Shown here piece after piece: positions 39,190 through 48,811 of a DNA stretch of 64,000 nt; within the stretch, counting starts at the first letter, position 1, and each line of letters starts with the position of its first letter. The position numbers and the translations under genes were made by a program. Where the stretch lies: contig CADAQX010000004.1 in assembly GCA_902790215.1 (NCBI GenBank), positions 48,189 to 112,188 on the forward strand. The letters run 5' to 3'. Below the pieces are notes generated by a model that was not told where the DNA came from, searched no databases, and saw nothing but the letters and a program-made list of their open reading frames with translations. The DNA comes from an uncultured Bacteroidota bacterium. GTDB lineage: Bacteria; Bacteroidota; Bacteroidia; Bacteroidales; P3.

Positions 39190-40392
39190 TTATTTCAGAT
39201 TGGCCAGGGCTTCCTTGATGCGGCGCAGAGCCTCGCGCAGGAGGTCTTCGCTGGTGGCGTAGCTGAGGCGTATGCAGGCGTCGTCGCCAAAGGCGGAGCC
39301 CATCACCGTTGCCACGTTGGCCTCGTTGAGGAGGTAGAAGGCCATGTCGGTGGAGTTTTCAATCTTGGTGCCGTTGAAGCTCTTGCCATAGTAGGAGCTG
39401 ACATCGGGGAAAAAGTAGAAAGCACCTTGCGGCAGACGCACCTTGAGGCCGGGAATCTCGCAGAGGAGTTTATAGACCATGTCGCGGCGCTGGCGGAAGA
39501 TGTTGCGCATGTTGATGATGTCCTCGCTGGTGGTGGGATCCATCTCCATAGCGCGGACAGTGGCCTTCTGGGCGATGGAGCAGGTGGCGCTGGTCACCTG
39601 GCCCTGCAGTTTGTTACATGCCTTGGCGATGGTGAGGGGAGCACCGATGAAACCGATACGCCAGCCGGTCATGGCAAAGCCCTTGGCAACACCGTTGATG
39701 GTGATGACGCGGTCTCTTACTTCGGGGAACTGGGCGATGCTTTCGTGCTTGCCCACGAAGTTGATGTGCTCATAAATCTCGTCGGCCATGACGAAGACAT
39801 TCTCGTGTCTGGCCACCACATCGGCGATACCTTTCAGTTCCTCCTTGGTGTAGAGCATACCGGTGGGGTTACTGGGCGAGGAGAACATGATGAGCTTGGT
39901 TTTGGGGGTGATGGCAGCCTCGAGCTGTTCGGGGGTCACCTTGAAGTCGTTCTCAATGTCGGTTTTGACATAGACGCACTTGCCTTCGGCCACACGGACA
40001 ATCTCCTTGTACGACACCCAGAAGGGAGTGGGGATGATAACCTCGTCGCCGGGGTTGACCAAGCACTGCACCACCTGGTAGATGCTCTGCTTGGCACCGG
40101 TGGATACCACAATCTGCTCGGGTTTGAAATCAAGATTGTTGTCGCGTTTGAACTTCTTGCACACAGCCTCGCGCAGGTCGGGATAGCCGGGCACGGGAGG
40201 ATAGTGGGTGAAATTGTCGTCGATGGCTTGTTTGGCAGCCTCTTTCACCTCCTCGGGAGTGTTGAAGTCGGGCTCTCCGATAGAGAGGCTGATAACATCT
40301 TTGCCCTGAGCCTTGAGTTCGCGGGCCTTGGCGGTCATGGCCAGCGTCTCGCTCTCGGCCATGTTCAGGATTCTATTACTAAGTATGTTCAT
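39190..40392 (-). CDS. aspC: Class I PLP-dependent aminotransferase (aspartate aminotransferase, Ib type)
   Basis: This 400-residue protein has SIGEPDFNTP near residue 37 and YPPVPGYPDLREAV. The substrate/PLP region is SSPSNPTGMLYTKEEL, and the PLP lysine lies in NGVAKGFAMTGWRIG (near 235). These match the AspAT Ib subgroup, which interconverts aspartate and oxaloacetate with glutamate/2-oxoglutarate. Specificity for other amino or keto acids cannot be excluded. It is divergent from recA and is followed by a strong hairpin. Confidence 0.85.
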   Translation of the reverse strand: MNILSNRILNMAESETLAMTAKARELKAQGKDVISLSIGEPDFNTPEEVKEAAKQAIDDNFTHYPPVPGYPDLREAVCKKFKRDNNLDFKPEQIVVSTGAKQSIYQVVQCLVNPGDEVIIPTPFWVSYKEIVRVAEGKCVYVKTDIENDFKVTPEQLEAAITPKTKLIMFSSPSNPTGMLYTKEELKGIADVVARHENVFVMADEIYEHINFVGKHESIAQFPEVRDRVITINGVAKGFAMTGWRIGFIGAPLTIAKACNKLQGQVTSATCSIAQKATVRAMEMDPTTSEDIINMRNIFRQRRDMVYKLLCEIPGLKVRLPQGAFYFFPDVSSYYGKSFNGTKIENSTDMAFYLLNEANVATVMGSAFGDDACIRLSYATSEDLLREALRRIKEALANLK

Positions 40393-40415
40393 GGTACAAA
40401 ATTTTATTTAGGCTG

Positions 40416-40423
40416 CAAAGATA
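40416..40423 (-). promoter_or_regulatory. -7 promoter box of aspC
   Basis: CAAAGATA on the plus strand reads TATCTTTG on the minus strand, 23 bp upstream of the aminotransferase start. Confidence 0.7.
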
Positions 40424-40463
40424 CGCTTTTTTTTTATATTTATAAGGTTTCCGAAAAAATTTG

Positions 40464-40471
40464 TATATTTG
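40464..40471 (+). promoter_or_regulatory. -7 promoter box of recA
   Basis: TATATTTG fits the consensus and lies 58 bp before the recA start. I see no obvious palindromic LexA-type operator in the 137-bp divergent region. Confidence 0.6.
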
Positions 40472-40529
40472 TATTTTGGTATTGCAATGGTAATAACGCA
40501 CTAAGTAGTAACATAAACACTTGTTTTTT

Positions 40530-41564
40530 ATGGCAAAAGAGTTAACAGAAGCCGAGGCCCAGCGACTCGAGAAGTTGAAGATTCTGCAAAGCACGCTGGA
40601 TAAGATTGAAAAAAATTACGGCAAAGGGTCGGTGATGAAACTGGGAGACCGCGCCGCCGAGAAAGTGGATGTGATACCCACAGGGAGCATCAATCTGGAC
40701 ATGGCGTTGGGTGTAGGTGGATTCCCGAGAGGCCGTATCATAGAGATATTCGGTCCCGAGTCGTCGGGTAAGACTACACTGGCCATCCACGCCATCGCGG
40801 AGTGCCAGAAGCAGGGTGGCATTGCCGCTTTCATCGACGCAGAGCACGCTTTCGACAGCTTCTATGCCAAGAAACTGGGCGTGGACATCGCCAATCTGCT
40901 GGTGTCGCAGCCCGACAACGGCGAGCAGGCTCTGGAGATAGCCGATAACCTCATCCGCTCTGGGGCCATCGACATTATCGTGGTGGACTCCGTGGCCGCC
41001 CTCACACCCAAGGCCGAGATTGACGGCGAGATGGGCGACTCCAAGGTCGGCCTGCAGGCCAGGCTGATGAGCCAGGCCATGCGCAAGCTCACATCGACTA
41101 TCAGCAAAACCAACTGCTGCTGCATCTTCATCAACCAGCTGCGTGAGAAAATCGGTGTGCTCTTTGGCAATCCAGAGACCACCACGGGCGGCAACGCCTT
41201 GAAATTCTATGCCTCTGTGCGCATTGACATCCGCCGCACACAGGCCATCAAGGACGGTGACCAGAACGTGGGCAACCGCGTGAAGGTGAAAGTGGTGAAG
41301 AACAAAGTGGCACCGCCTTTCCGCACCTGCGAGTTTGACCTGATGTTCGGCGAGGGCATCTCCAAACTGGGCGAGATTATCGACCTGGGTGTGGAGCAGG
41401 AAATCATAAAGAAGAGCGGCTCGTGGTTCAGCTATGGCGATACCAAGCTGGCTCAAGGCCGCGAGGCATTGAAGCAGGTGCTGCGGGACAATCCCGACCT
41501 CTGCGATGAGCTAGAAGGAAAAATCCGCGCTGCACTGACCGAGAAAGCAGAGCAGCAGGAATGA
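40530..41564 (+). CDS. recA: Recombinase RecA
   Basis: The ATG at 40530 ([17 protein letters not shown]) gives 344 residues. The Walker A motif is GPESSGKTT (75-83) and Walker B is [21 protein letters not shown], the L2-region [17 protein letters not shown] and the C-terminal domain are all present. RecA drives homologous recombination and the SOS response. Its TGA overlaps the next gene's ATG (ATGA), so the two are translationally coupled. Confidence 0.97.
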   Translation: MAKELTEAEAQRLEKLKILQSTLDKIEKNYGKGSVMKLGDRAAEKVDVIPTGSINLDMALGVGGFPRGRIIEIFGPESSGKTTLAIHAIAECQKQGGIAAFIDAEHAFDSFYAKKLGVDIANLLVSQPDNGEQALEIADNLIRSGAIDIIVVDSVAALTPKAEIDGEMGDSKVGLQARLMSQAMRKLTSTISKTNCCCIFINQLREKIGVLFGNPETTTGGNALKFYASVRIDIRRTQAIKDGDQNVGNRVKVKVVKNKVAPPFRTCEFDLMFGEGISKLGEIIDLGVEQEIIKKSGSWFSYGDTKLAQGREALKQVLRDNPDLCDELEGKIRAALTEKAEQQE

Positions 41565-42142
41565 GGAAGGTACTGACATTGGCACTGATGCTGCTGAGCG
41601 GCATGGTTGTCTGCGCCCAGTATGAGGGAGTGGCGGACAGCCTTGCCGTTGATTCGGCATACTATAACGACACCGTTGAGTTTTTCGCTCCGAAGAAGAA
41701 CCCCATTTACTATTTCGGAAGCCCCTTCTGCGAACACTTTTGCGAGCTGCGTTATACATCAGGGCCTGACGGATTCGGGCTGGGTGCAATGTATACCTAT
41801 TTGCCCGAAGTGTGGGGCTTCAATGTGTCGGCGTTTATGATGGACCTCGACTACTACTGGCTGTCGGGCGGTGCCGCCTACCGCCTTTCAAAGCCCTGGA
41901 GTGATTTTGACTGGCACTTGTACGGGAATGTGGGTCTGAGTTTCGACCATGCCGCCATCCACCAGCTGCGCCCCACTGTGGAAGCCGGCATCAGGTGGTC
42001 GGAGGCCAAGGGGCTGGGCAGGTTCAGCCTAACAAGCGGCACCCTGGGACTGATGACCAACTTCGACGGCGTGTATATAACGTTCGGAATCGGACTAACG
42101 ATTAGCTCGGTTCTCTCTTTTTTATTGTTTTTAATTCCTTAA
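41561..42142 (+). CDS. Small secreted, probably beta-barrel-like protein of unknown function
   Basis: This 193-residue protein has a signal peptide ([20 protein letters not shown]). The mature part is rich in Tyr, Trp, Phe and Gly, with short alternating strands ([47 protein letters not shown]). It resembles a small outer-membrane barrel. A hydrophobic end (SFLLFLIP) closes it. I recognise no family. It overlaps recA by 4 bp and is followed after 3 bp by rel. Confidence 0.65.
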   Translation: MRKVLTLALMLLSGMVVCAQYEGVADSLAVDSAYYNDTVEFFAPKKNPIYYFGSPFCEHFCELRYTSGPDGFGLGAMYTYLPEVWGFNVSAFMMDLDYYWLSGGAAYRLSKPWSDFDWHLYGNVGLSFDHAAIHQLRPTVEAGIRWSEAKGLGRFSLTSGTLGLMTNFDGVYITFGIGLTISSVLSFLLFLIP

Positions 42143-42145
42143 CCC

Positions 42146-44386
42146 ATGTATGTGATTGACGAAGCTCGCGAAGAGCAGGAGATACAGGCCAAATATGAAG
42201 AGTTGCTTGCCGCATGTCGCAAGAACCACCCCCTCACGCAGAAGCAGGAGGATGACATCTTCCGCGCTTTCTCCATTGCCAAGAAAGCACACGCCGGCAC
42301 GCGCCGCAAGTCGGGCGAGCCTTATATCTTCCACCCCCTGGCAGTCGCACTTATCGCTGTACAGGAGGTGGGTCTGGGTTCTATCGCAGTGGTGTGTGCC
42401 CTGCTGCACGATGTGGTGGAGGACACCGACATCACCCTCGACCAACTGCGTACTATCTTCGGCAACCGCGTGGCGGTTATCGTGGACGGTGTGACAAAGA
42501 TAGAGGATGTGCTGCTCATGCAGCAGACAGAGTCGCAGCAGGCGGAGAACTACCGCAAGATACTGCTCTCGATGTGCGACGATCCATACGTCATATTCAT
42601 CAAGCTGTGCGACCGGCTGCACAACATGCGCACTCTTAACTCGATGAAGGACACGAAAAAGCTGGCCATCTCGTCCGAGACCCAATACCTATACATCCCG
42701 CTGGCACACCGACTGGGGCTCTACTCCATCAAAACAGAACTTGAAGAGCTGGTGATGAAATACACCAACCCAGACAAGTACAACGAGATATCCGCACTCA
42801 TCAACAAGAATGTGGGCACCGAGGACAAGTTGAAGAGCTGCATCACAGACAAAGTACGCCAGATGCTTGATGCCAACGGCTACAAATACACCATCAAGAC
42901 ACGTATCAAGTCGGTGTACAGCTGCTGGAAGAAAATGGAGCGCAAAGGGGTGAAGTTTGACGAGATTTATGACCTCTACGCCATGCGCATCATCCTCTCC
43001 GGCATTCCAAAAGAGGAAGAGAAGTCGGAATGCTTCAAGGTCTACTCCCTCATCACCTCGGAGTTTAAACCCGACCCCAGCCGCTTCCGCGACTGGATTT
43101 CCACCCCCAAGACCAACGGCTACGAGTCGCTGCAGACCACCGTGATGACGCCCATAGGGCAGTGGGTGGAGGTGCAGATACGCACCGAGCGCATGGATGT
43201 CATAGCCGAGAAAGGCATGGCTGCCCACTTCCTCTACAAAGAAGCCCACCCTGAAGAGAAACTGGAGCTGAGCCCTGTGGAGGTATGGCTGCAACAGATA
43301 CGCACTTCGCTGGAGAACCCCGAGAAAAACGCCTTAGACTTGGTGGAGGAATTCAAGGAAGCACTATACATCAAAGAGATATATCTCTTCACCCCAAAAG
43401 GGGAGATGATTAAACTGCCGGCACACTCCACTGTACTGGACTTTGCCTTTGCCATCCACACCAACTTAGGCGTACACTGCATGGGTGCCAAGGTGAACGG
43501 CAAGGTGGAGCCTATCAACTACACACTCCGTGCCGGCGAGCAGGTGCAAATCCTTACCAGCCGCAAGACCCGCCCCTCGGAGGAATGGCTCGGCATGGCC
43601 TACACCTCTCACGCCAAAGAGGCCATCAAGAACAATCTGAAGAAACAGCGCAAAGGCTATCTTGAAGAGGGCAAGATGCGACTGAAGGAAATCCTCAAGT
43701 CGCTCCGCATCCCCTACTCCGACGCCAGTATCGGACAAGTGAAGCGATTCCTTGGACTGAAAAGCGACATTGACCTCTTCTTCCAGCTGGCCATGGGCAT
43801 CACCAACCACAACGACATCGCCCAGTGTTTCGGCAAAGGCATCAACGCCAACCACAACACCTATTTCATGGGCGAGTACACCACGCTTTTCGACAAGGAC
43901 AGCACAGCGATAAACCGAAGCACTTCATCCACCGGAAGCAATCAGCGCTCGTTCCTGCTTGACGAGGAATACGAGCGCTATGCCACCGAGCCGGCACCCT
44001 GCTGCAAACCCGTGCAGGGCGACCATGTTGTAGGCATCGTCACCGATGGCAAGATTATGGTGCACCGCACCAACTGCAAGGTGGCCATGGACGAGATGGC
44101 CAACCACGAGAACCATATTGTCCGGGCACGCTGGCGTCCGGGCGAGCATGTGGCCCTGCTCTCCGGTATTGCCTTCACCGCCATAGACCGCAAAGGGCTG
44201 CTGCAAGACATTACCGGCGTGGTCACCGGCGAGATGGACCTCAATATGCGCGCCATCACGCTCGAGGCTGTGGAGGGCATAGTCCGCGGCATCATCATGC
44301 TCTACGTCCTCAATCTGGAAAACCTGAACCACTTGATAGAAAACCTCGAAAAACTCGAGGGCATTGAGGAGGTGCGCCGTCTATGA
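42146..44386 (+). CDS. rel: Bifunctional (p)ppGpp synthetase/hydrolase (RelA/SpoT family)
   Basis: This 746-residue protein has an HD hydrolase domain with intact motifs (YIFHPLAVAL, ALLHDVVEDTD, residues about 60-100). The synthetase domain follows (DEIYDLYAMRIIL, RDWISTPKTNGYESLQTTV, near 270-340). TGS (YLFTPKGEMIKLPAHSTVLD) and C-terminal ACT domains complete it. The protein both makes and degrades the stringent-response alarmone. It is coupled downstream to mazG by a 4-bp overlap, a pairing that links nucleotide alarmones with house-cleaning. Confidence 0.95.
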   Translation: MYVIDEAREEQEIQAKYEELLAACRKNHPLTQKQEDDIFRAFSIAKKAHAGTRRKSGEPYIFHPLAVALIAVQEVGLGSIAVVCALLHDVVEDTDITLDQLRTIFGNRVAVIVDGVTKIEDVLLMQQTESQQAENYRKILLSMCDDPYVIFIKLCDRLHNMRTLNSMKDTKKLAISSETQYLYIPLAHRLGLYSIKTELEELVMKYTNPDKYNEISALINKNVGTEDKLKSCITDKVRQMLDANGYKYTIKTRIKSVYSCWKKMERKGVKFDEIYDLYAMRIILSGIPKEEEKSECFKVYSLITSEFKPDPSRFRDWISTPKTNGYESLQTTVMTPIGQWVEVQIRTERMDVIAEKGMAAHFLYKEAHPEEKLELSPVEVWLQQIRTSLENPEKNALDLVEEFKEALYIKEIYLFTPKGEMIKLPAHSTVLDFAFAIHTNLGVHCMGAKVNGKVEPINYTLRAGEQVQILTSRKTRPSEEWLGMAYTSHAKEAIKNNLKKQRKGYLEEGKMRLKEILKSLRIPYSDASIGQVKRFLGLKSDIDLFFQLAMGITNHNDIAQCFGKGINANHNTYFMGEYTTLFDKDSTAINRSTSSTGSNQRSFLLDEEYERYATEPAPCCKPVQGDHVVGIVTDGKIMVHRTNCKVAMDEMANHENHIVRARWRPGEHVALLSGIAFTAIDRKGLLQDITGVVTGEMDLNMRAITLEAVEGIVRGIIMLYVLNLENLNHLIENLEKLEGIEEVRRL

Positions 44387-45054
44387 CAAACACCGACATA
44401 CAGGCGTTCCAGCGCCTTGGGGACATCCTCGACATACTGCGGAAGCAATGCCCATGGGACAAAGTTCAGACCATGGAGAGCCTGCGCTATCTCACCATTG
44501 AGGAGACCTTCGAACTCAGTGAAGCCATCCTCCAGCTTAATAAAGACGAAGACGGCCCGCTTGAACTGAAGAAAGAGCTCGGCGACCTATTCATGCACCT
44601 GCTCTTCTATTCCAAGATTGCCGAAGAACAGCATCTTTTCACTACGGCCGACGTACTCAACGCCATCTGCGACAAACTCGTCAGCCGCCATCCCTTTATC
44701 TTCCAGCCCGACACCTACGACGGCGAAAGCTGGGAGCAAATCAAAATGCATGAAGGGCGTAAGTCAGTCCTCGAAGGGGTTCCCGCCAGTCTGCCCCCTC
44801 TTGTCAAAGCCGTGCGCCTGCAAGAGAAAGCCGCCGGCATAGGAGTCGAGCCCGCCCTTTCTGACCAACAGGAAGCAACCGCCCTGCCTCCCCTGCCCCA
44901 CGAGGCTCCCACCGAAGAGTCTTTCGGCAACATGCTCTTTAACCTTATCCACTGGGCGCATGAACACGGCATCAATGCCGACACCGCCCTTGCCCGCGCC
45001 AACTTGCGGTTCCAGGATAAAGTAAAGGACTTCGAGCAACAGGCCGCCGACTGA
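44383..45054 (+). CDS. mazG: Nucleoside triphosphate pyrophosphohydrolase MazG
   Basis: This 223-residue protein shows the MazG catalytic motifs EETFELSEAI (EExxE, near 48) and KELGDLFMHLLF (ExxD, near 68). A second, weaker MazG-like half is at the C-terminus (LFNLIHWAHEHGINADTALA). It hydrolyses non-canonical NTPs, and in E. coli MazG lowers ppGpp. Its ATG overlaps the rel stop codon. The opposing gene at 45061 ends only 6 bp away. Confidence 0.93.
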   Translation: MTNTDIQAFQRLGDILDILRKQCPWDKVQTMESLRYLTIEETFELSEAILQLNKDEDGPLELKKELGDLFMHLLFYSKIAEEQHLFTTADVLNAICDKLVSRHPFIFQPDTYDGESWEQIKMHEGRKSVLEGVPASLPPLVKAVRLQEKAAGIGVEPALSDQQEATALPPLPHEAPTEESFGNMLFNLIHWAHEHGINADTALARANLRFQDKVKDFEQQAAD

Positions 45055-45060
45055 CGGTTG

Positions 45061-46269
45061 CTAGTCCCCCTCCATTTCAATGCGTGTCAGCTGCAGCGTG
45101 TCACGTACATTGAGAGTGGGATAGTATATCTCGACTGCCTCACAGGCGTTGATTGACTGTTCGGAAAGCCAGTATAGTCCATCCTTCGGTGTAAACGAGT
45201 TTGTGGTAAAATCGACCGTGCTGTCCTTCCCAGCGGGGAATTGCAGAATCTCCCAATATAGTTTCTCGGTTGCATCGTTACAGGTAAGCCGATAGACCTC
45301 CTGTCCTTCAAACAGAATCCGCGACACCATGAAGAAACGACTTCCTTGGCTGCCGGAATGTACAGTATCGCCTGTTTCGAGATTCACCAGCCGATTGTAT
45401 TGAGTGTCCACACAAGCAAACGGCAGCCCGTTACAGGCAAGAAAACGGTTGTTGTCTTCCACACATTGACCTTCCCATACCTCGTGCCAGGCCAAGTCCT
45501 TGGCTCGTTTAAAGTCTATCGTCTTCCACAAGGGGTCGGTAAAATAGCCATTACGTCGGGACTCCAGACTGCACGCGCACGGAGCCGTGACAGACTTGGT
45601 GGGATAAAAAGCATGGTATAATGCAACGCGTTCCTCCAGGTCCATCCCGCACAGCGGGTCGCAGCCGCCATTGAGGAACATGCCCAACACCATGGCTGGG
45701 TCGTGCAGCGGAGGCCGCCAACCGTCAAAAACACAGAAGCTCGTGTGATACAGAAAATGCATACCTGCTATACGCTCCGTCATCGGGTTTCCGTCCGGCA
45801 CCCGTCCCTCATCATACGCCTTGCACGAAGAACGGTAAGCCATCCCGCACACAGCAGCAAACAGCACACACAGCAACACGCCCGCAGCATACCAAACCCT
45901 GATGCCCTTGGACACAGGCCGCACCAAATTGCGCCACACCATCAGAAATAGGAACCACAACGGCACTGGCATCAGCAGCACCCATGCACCGAGAAACAGC
46001 ACCCAATAGGCATACACGCCCGTGCTGATGCCGCACAGCAACGCATTCACTCCCCTCAGCCGGGTGCGTTCCAGCCAAGTGAACGTGACAATATTGATAA
46101 AACTGACCGCCTGCACCACGGCAGCCCACACCACCGGCACACAGAACCCGGCATTGGTGACACAATTGCCCCATATACTCAGCCCAACCAACAGCAGATT
46201 GATTATTGGGAATACCTTATGCCACAAAGTATCGCTGTTCCGACGAAGAAAGACAGATATACGACTCAT
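45061..46269 (-). CDS. Unknown membrane protein with large extracytoplasmic domain
   Basis: This 402-residue protein has about four hydrophobic helices within residues 18-155 (IINLLLVGLSIWGN, VWAAVVQAVSFINIV, YWVLFLGAWVLLMPV, AAGVLLCVLFAAVC). A soluble, Trp- and Cys-rich C-terminal 240 residues follow (NGGCDPLCGMDLEERVALYH, APCACSLESRRNGYF). Five or more cysteines suggest disulfides outside the cytoplasm. I recognise no family. It starts 65 bp after tsaC on the same strand, so it may be co-transcribed. Confidence 0.65.
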   Translation of the reverse strand: MSRISVFLRRNSDTLWHKVFPIINLLLVGLSIWGNCVTNAGFCVPVVWAAVVQAVSFINIVTFTWLERTRLRGVNALLCGISTGVYAYWVLFLGAWVLLMPVPLWFLFLMVWRNLVRPVSKGIRVWYAAGVLLCVLFAAVCGMAYRSSCKAYDEGRVPDGNPMTERIAGMHFLYHTSFCVFDGWRPPLHDPAMVLGMFLNGGCDPLCGMDLEERVALYHAFYPTKSVTAPCACSLESRRNGYFTDPLWKTIDFKRAKDLAWHEVWEGQCVEDNNRFLACNGLPFACVDTQYNRLVNLETGDTVHSGSQGSRFFMVSRILFEGQEVYRLTCNDATEKLYWEILQFPAGKDSTVDFTTNSFTPKDGLYWLSEQSINACEAVEIYYPTLNVRDTLQLTRIEMEGD

Positions 46270-46334
46270 AAGAAAAAGAATTTGGAGACAATAACGACCT
46301 ACTCGTGTTTTTATTGCCCCTCTTTGCCAAGCAC

Positions 46335-46901
46335 TCAGCTCCTGATTACCTCTACAGAGCCATCGGGATTTACCTTCAGTATGCGGCTGGAGCCTGTGGC
46401 AGGATGGCGAAACGAGGGGTCGTCAGGGAGGCAATAATCTACACGGCGTTTCAACTCCTCCTCTATATCGGCATAACACTGTGGAGAAGGACGGCCTGAG
46501 AAGTTGGCCGAGGTACTCACTATCGGGTGACCGAACTGCCTCAGCAGTTCTTGACAGAAGTCCATCTTTGGCACCCGTACACCCACTGTGCCGTCAGCAG
46601 CCAGAAGAATGTCCGGCAGTGGCTGCACCACATAGCACGCGGGCAGCACCACAGTGGTAGGCCTTTCACTCTCCAAAAGGAGCTGGCGCACCTCGCCAGG
46701 CATTTCGGGCGAAAGCATCTTGGCTGAAGCAAGGATGAGCATCGATTTGCTGTGATCACGCTCCTTGATAGCATAGACCCGCTCAACGGCCGTGGGATTG
46801 ACGGCATCGCACCCTATGCCCCATATCGTATCGGTAGGATAAAGAAGGGTGCCACCGGCATTCAATGTGGCCAAAGCCCGTTCAATTATATCATTATTCA
46901 T
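46335..46901 (-). CDS. tsaC: L-threonylcarbamoyladenylate synthase (TsaC/Sua5/YrdC family)
   Basis: This 188-residue protein has the YrdC fold markers LLYPTDTIWGIGCDA (near 20), VYAIKERDHSKSMLIL (the KxR-SK substrate loop), TVVLPA, TVGVRVPK and IVSTSANFSGRPSP. The enzyme makes threonylcarbamoyl-AMP from threonine, bicarbonate and ATP for the t6A37 modification of tRNAs. It is the short form, without the Sua5 C-terminal domain. Its promoter is divergent from the peptide transporter gene. Confidence 0.92.
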   Translation of the reverse strand: MNNDIIERALATLNAGGTLLYPTDTIWGIGCDAVNPTAVERVYAIKERDHSKSMLILASAKMLSPEMPGEVRQLLLESERPTTVVLPACYVVQPLPDILLAADGTVGVRVPKMDFCQELLRQFGHPIVSTSANFSGRPSPQCYADIEEELKRRVDYCLPDDPSFRHPATGSSRILKVNPDGSVEVIRS

Positions 46902-46923
46902 GACAATAATTCGTTAAAAAACT

Positions 46924-46965
46924 TTGCAAAGATACGATTAATTAAGATTTTTTTGTATCTTTGCA
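46924..46965. promoter_or_regulatory. Symmetrical divergent promoters of tsaC and the POT transporter
   Basis: CAAAGATA (46927-46934; minus-strand TATCTTTG) faces TATCTTTG (46956-46963, plus strand). Both belong to a 12-bp inverted repeat, TTGCAAAGATAC / GTATCTTTGCAA, with about 20 bp between the arms. The two -7 boxes are therefore mirror images, and their polymerase footprints must overlap. Confidence 0.75.
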
Positions 46966-47032
46966 AGATAAAACAATTCGCTACAGTTGATTATAACAAA
47001 TTCAAATTATTAATAATCAAAAATGTACTATT

Positions 47033-48700
47033 ATGAACAGTATCATTAATCTTTGGGAGACCAACCGCCCGTTATGTGTTTTAATAGGCGTTATCATCAT
47101 TGTCATCCCATTCTTAATTTATTACCTTCGCAAAGCGAGGAAAGAACACCCCAAGGGCCTTATTGCGGCAGCCTTGAGCAATATGGGCGAGCGCTTCGGC
47201 TATTACATTATGAATGCCGTGCTGGTGCTCTTCATTTGCTCCAAATTCGGTATATCCGATGAAGTGTCGGGCATTATGTTTGCCGTCTTCTACTTCCTGA
47301 TCTATGTGCTCGCCCTGCCCGGCGGAATCATTGCCGACCGCACCCAGAACTACAAGAGCACCATTATCTGGGGTATTGTAGTGATGGCCTTGGGCTATGC
47401 CATATTGTCCATCCCGGTGTTCAGCGACCACGGTGGTTTCTCATGGGTCCTGGTCATCACGATGCTTGCACTGATTCTGATTGCCTGCGGTAACGGTTTG
47501 TTCAAAGGCAACCTACAGGCCATTGTGGGTCAGCTTTACGACGACTTTGAGGCCGAGGCAGCCAAGAAAGGCCCTGAAGCACTGGCTCAAGCCAAGGAGA
47601 AACGCGACAGCGGATTCCAAATCTTTTACGTCTTCATCAACATCGGCGGTGTCATCGCCCCCTTCATCGCCCCGCTTATCCGCAACTGGTGGCTCCAGAC
47701 CAAGAACTTAGTTTACAATGCCGACCTGCCCCGCCTCTGCCACAAGTTTGTCCAAGGCACCACTGAGGGCAACGACATGGAAAACCTCACCAACCTCACC
47801 CAGCAGTTCCCCGATGCAGCCGCTGACATGGGCCGATTCTGCAACGACTACCTACAGGTCTATAACACAGGTGTCCATTTCGCCTTCATCGCCTCAGTGC
47901 TGGCCATGCTCACCTCGCTCATCATCTTCCTCGGTGTTAAAAACCGCCTGCCCAACCCCATCAAAAAAGCCAAGGCCAAGACTGAAGACTACACCCCCGA
48001 AGAGCGCCAGGCCAATGCCAAGGAAATCAAGCAGCGCATGTATGCCCTCTATGCTGTGCTCGGCGTAGCTGTCTTCTTCTGGTTCTCATTCCACCAGAAC
48101 GCCCAGTCGCTCTCCATCTTCGCCCGCGACTTTGTCGATACCAGCGCCATACCGCCTGAGATTCTGCAGTGCATCAATCCCTTCTTTGTCATCATTCTTA
48201 CCCCCATCGTCATGTGGATATTCGCCTCCCTGGTACGCAAAGGCAAAGAAGTCTCCACCCCGCGCAAGATAGCCATCGGTATGTTCATAGCCGCCTGCGC
48301 CTACATCTTCCTCATCTGTGTCGCCGTTGCCAACAACTACCCCTCTGGTGAAGATTTCAAAGCCCTGCCTGAGGCGACCAAGATGGCCATGAAGTCAAGC
48401 CCGTCAATTCTGATACTCACTTACTTCTTCCTGACAGTAGCCGAGTTGTTCATCTCACCGCTTGGTCTCTCCTTCGTGTCGAAGATTGCTCCCAAGCACC
48501 TGCAAGGTATCTGCCAAGGTCTGTGGCTCGCGGCCACTGCTATCGGCAACCTGTTCATCTTCTTGGGTGTTAAGATGCTCAATGCTTTCCCCCACCAGTG
48601 GATGACTTGGGCTGTGTTTGCAATCTTCTGCCTCATCTCCATGGGCGTCATGCTCGGAATGCTCAAATGGCTTGAACGCATCACTGCCGACAACCAATAA
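47033..48700 (+). CDS. POT/PTR2-family proton-dependent oligopeptide transporter
   Basis: This 555-residue protein has 12-14 hydrophobic segments. Its POT features are NMGERFGYYIMNAVLVLF (the ExxERFxYY proton-coupling motif, near 50), GGIIADR (near 100) and YVFINIGGVIAPF. The middle charged loop (KKAKAKTEDYTPEERQANAK) separates the two six-helix bundles. It imports di- and tripeptides across the inner membrane, consistent with amino-acid fermentation. A strong terminator follows. It has its own promoter, divergent from tsaC. Confidence 0.9.
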   Translation: MNSIINLWETNRPLCVLIGVIIIVIPFLIYYLRKARKEHPKGLIAAALSNMGERFGYYIMNAVLVLFICSKFGISDEVSGIMFAVFYFLIYVLALPGGIIADRTQNYKSTIIWGIVVMALGYAILSIPVFSDHGGFSWVLVITMLALILIACGNGLFKGNLQAIVGQLYDDFEAEAAKKGPEALAQAKEKRDSGFQIFYVFINIGGVIAPFIAPLIRNWWLQTKNLVYNADLPRLCHKFVQGTTEGNDMENLTNLTQQFPDAAADMGRFCNDYLQVYNTGVHFAFIASVLAMLTSLIIFLGVKNRLPNPIKKAKAKTEDYTPEERQANAKEIKQRMYALYAVLGVAVFFWFSFHQNAQSLSIFARDFVDTSAIPPEILQCINPFFVIILTPIVMWIFASLVRKGKEVSTPRKIAIGMFIAACAYIFLICVAVANNYPSGEDFKALPEATKMAMKSSPSILILTYFFLTVAELFISPLGLSFVSKIAPKHLQGICQGLWLAATAIGNLFIFLGVKMLNAFPHQWMTWAVFAIFCLISMGVMLGMLKWLERITADNQ

Positions 48701-48716
48701 TCTATTTCAGTAAGTA

Positions 48717-48750
48717 AAAAGAGCCGACCCTTTGCGAGTCGGCTCTTTTT
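48717..48750. terminator. Bidirectional terminator between the transporter and kal
   Basis: AAAAGAGCCGAC (48717-48728) and GTCGGCTCTTTT (48738-48749) form a 12-bp stem with A/T runs on both sides. It can therefore stop both converging transcripts. Confidence 0.9.
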
Positions 48751-48811
48751 TATTGTATATAAACAAAGCGGGGACAAGATAATTGCCCCCGCTTTCAGGT
48801 GTGTTAGTCTG

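Noticed and set aside
39175-40545. 456-codon plus-strand frame opposite the aminotransferase gene
   Set aside because: It is an antisense shadow, and it runs through both divergent promoters and into the recA start.
40542-41456. 304-codon minus-strand frame opposite recA
   Set aside because: It is an antisense shadow of an unmistakable RecA.
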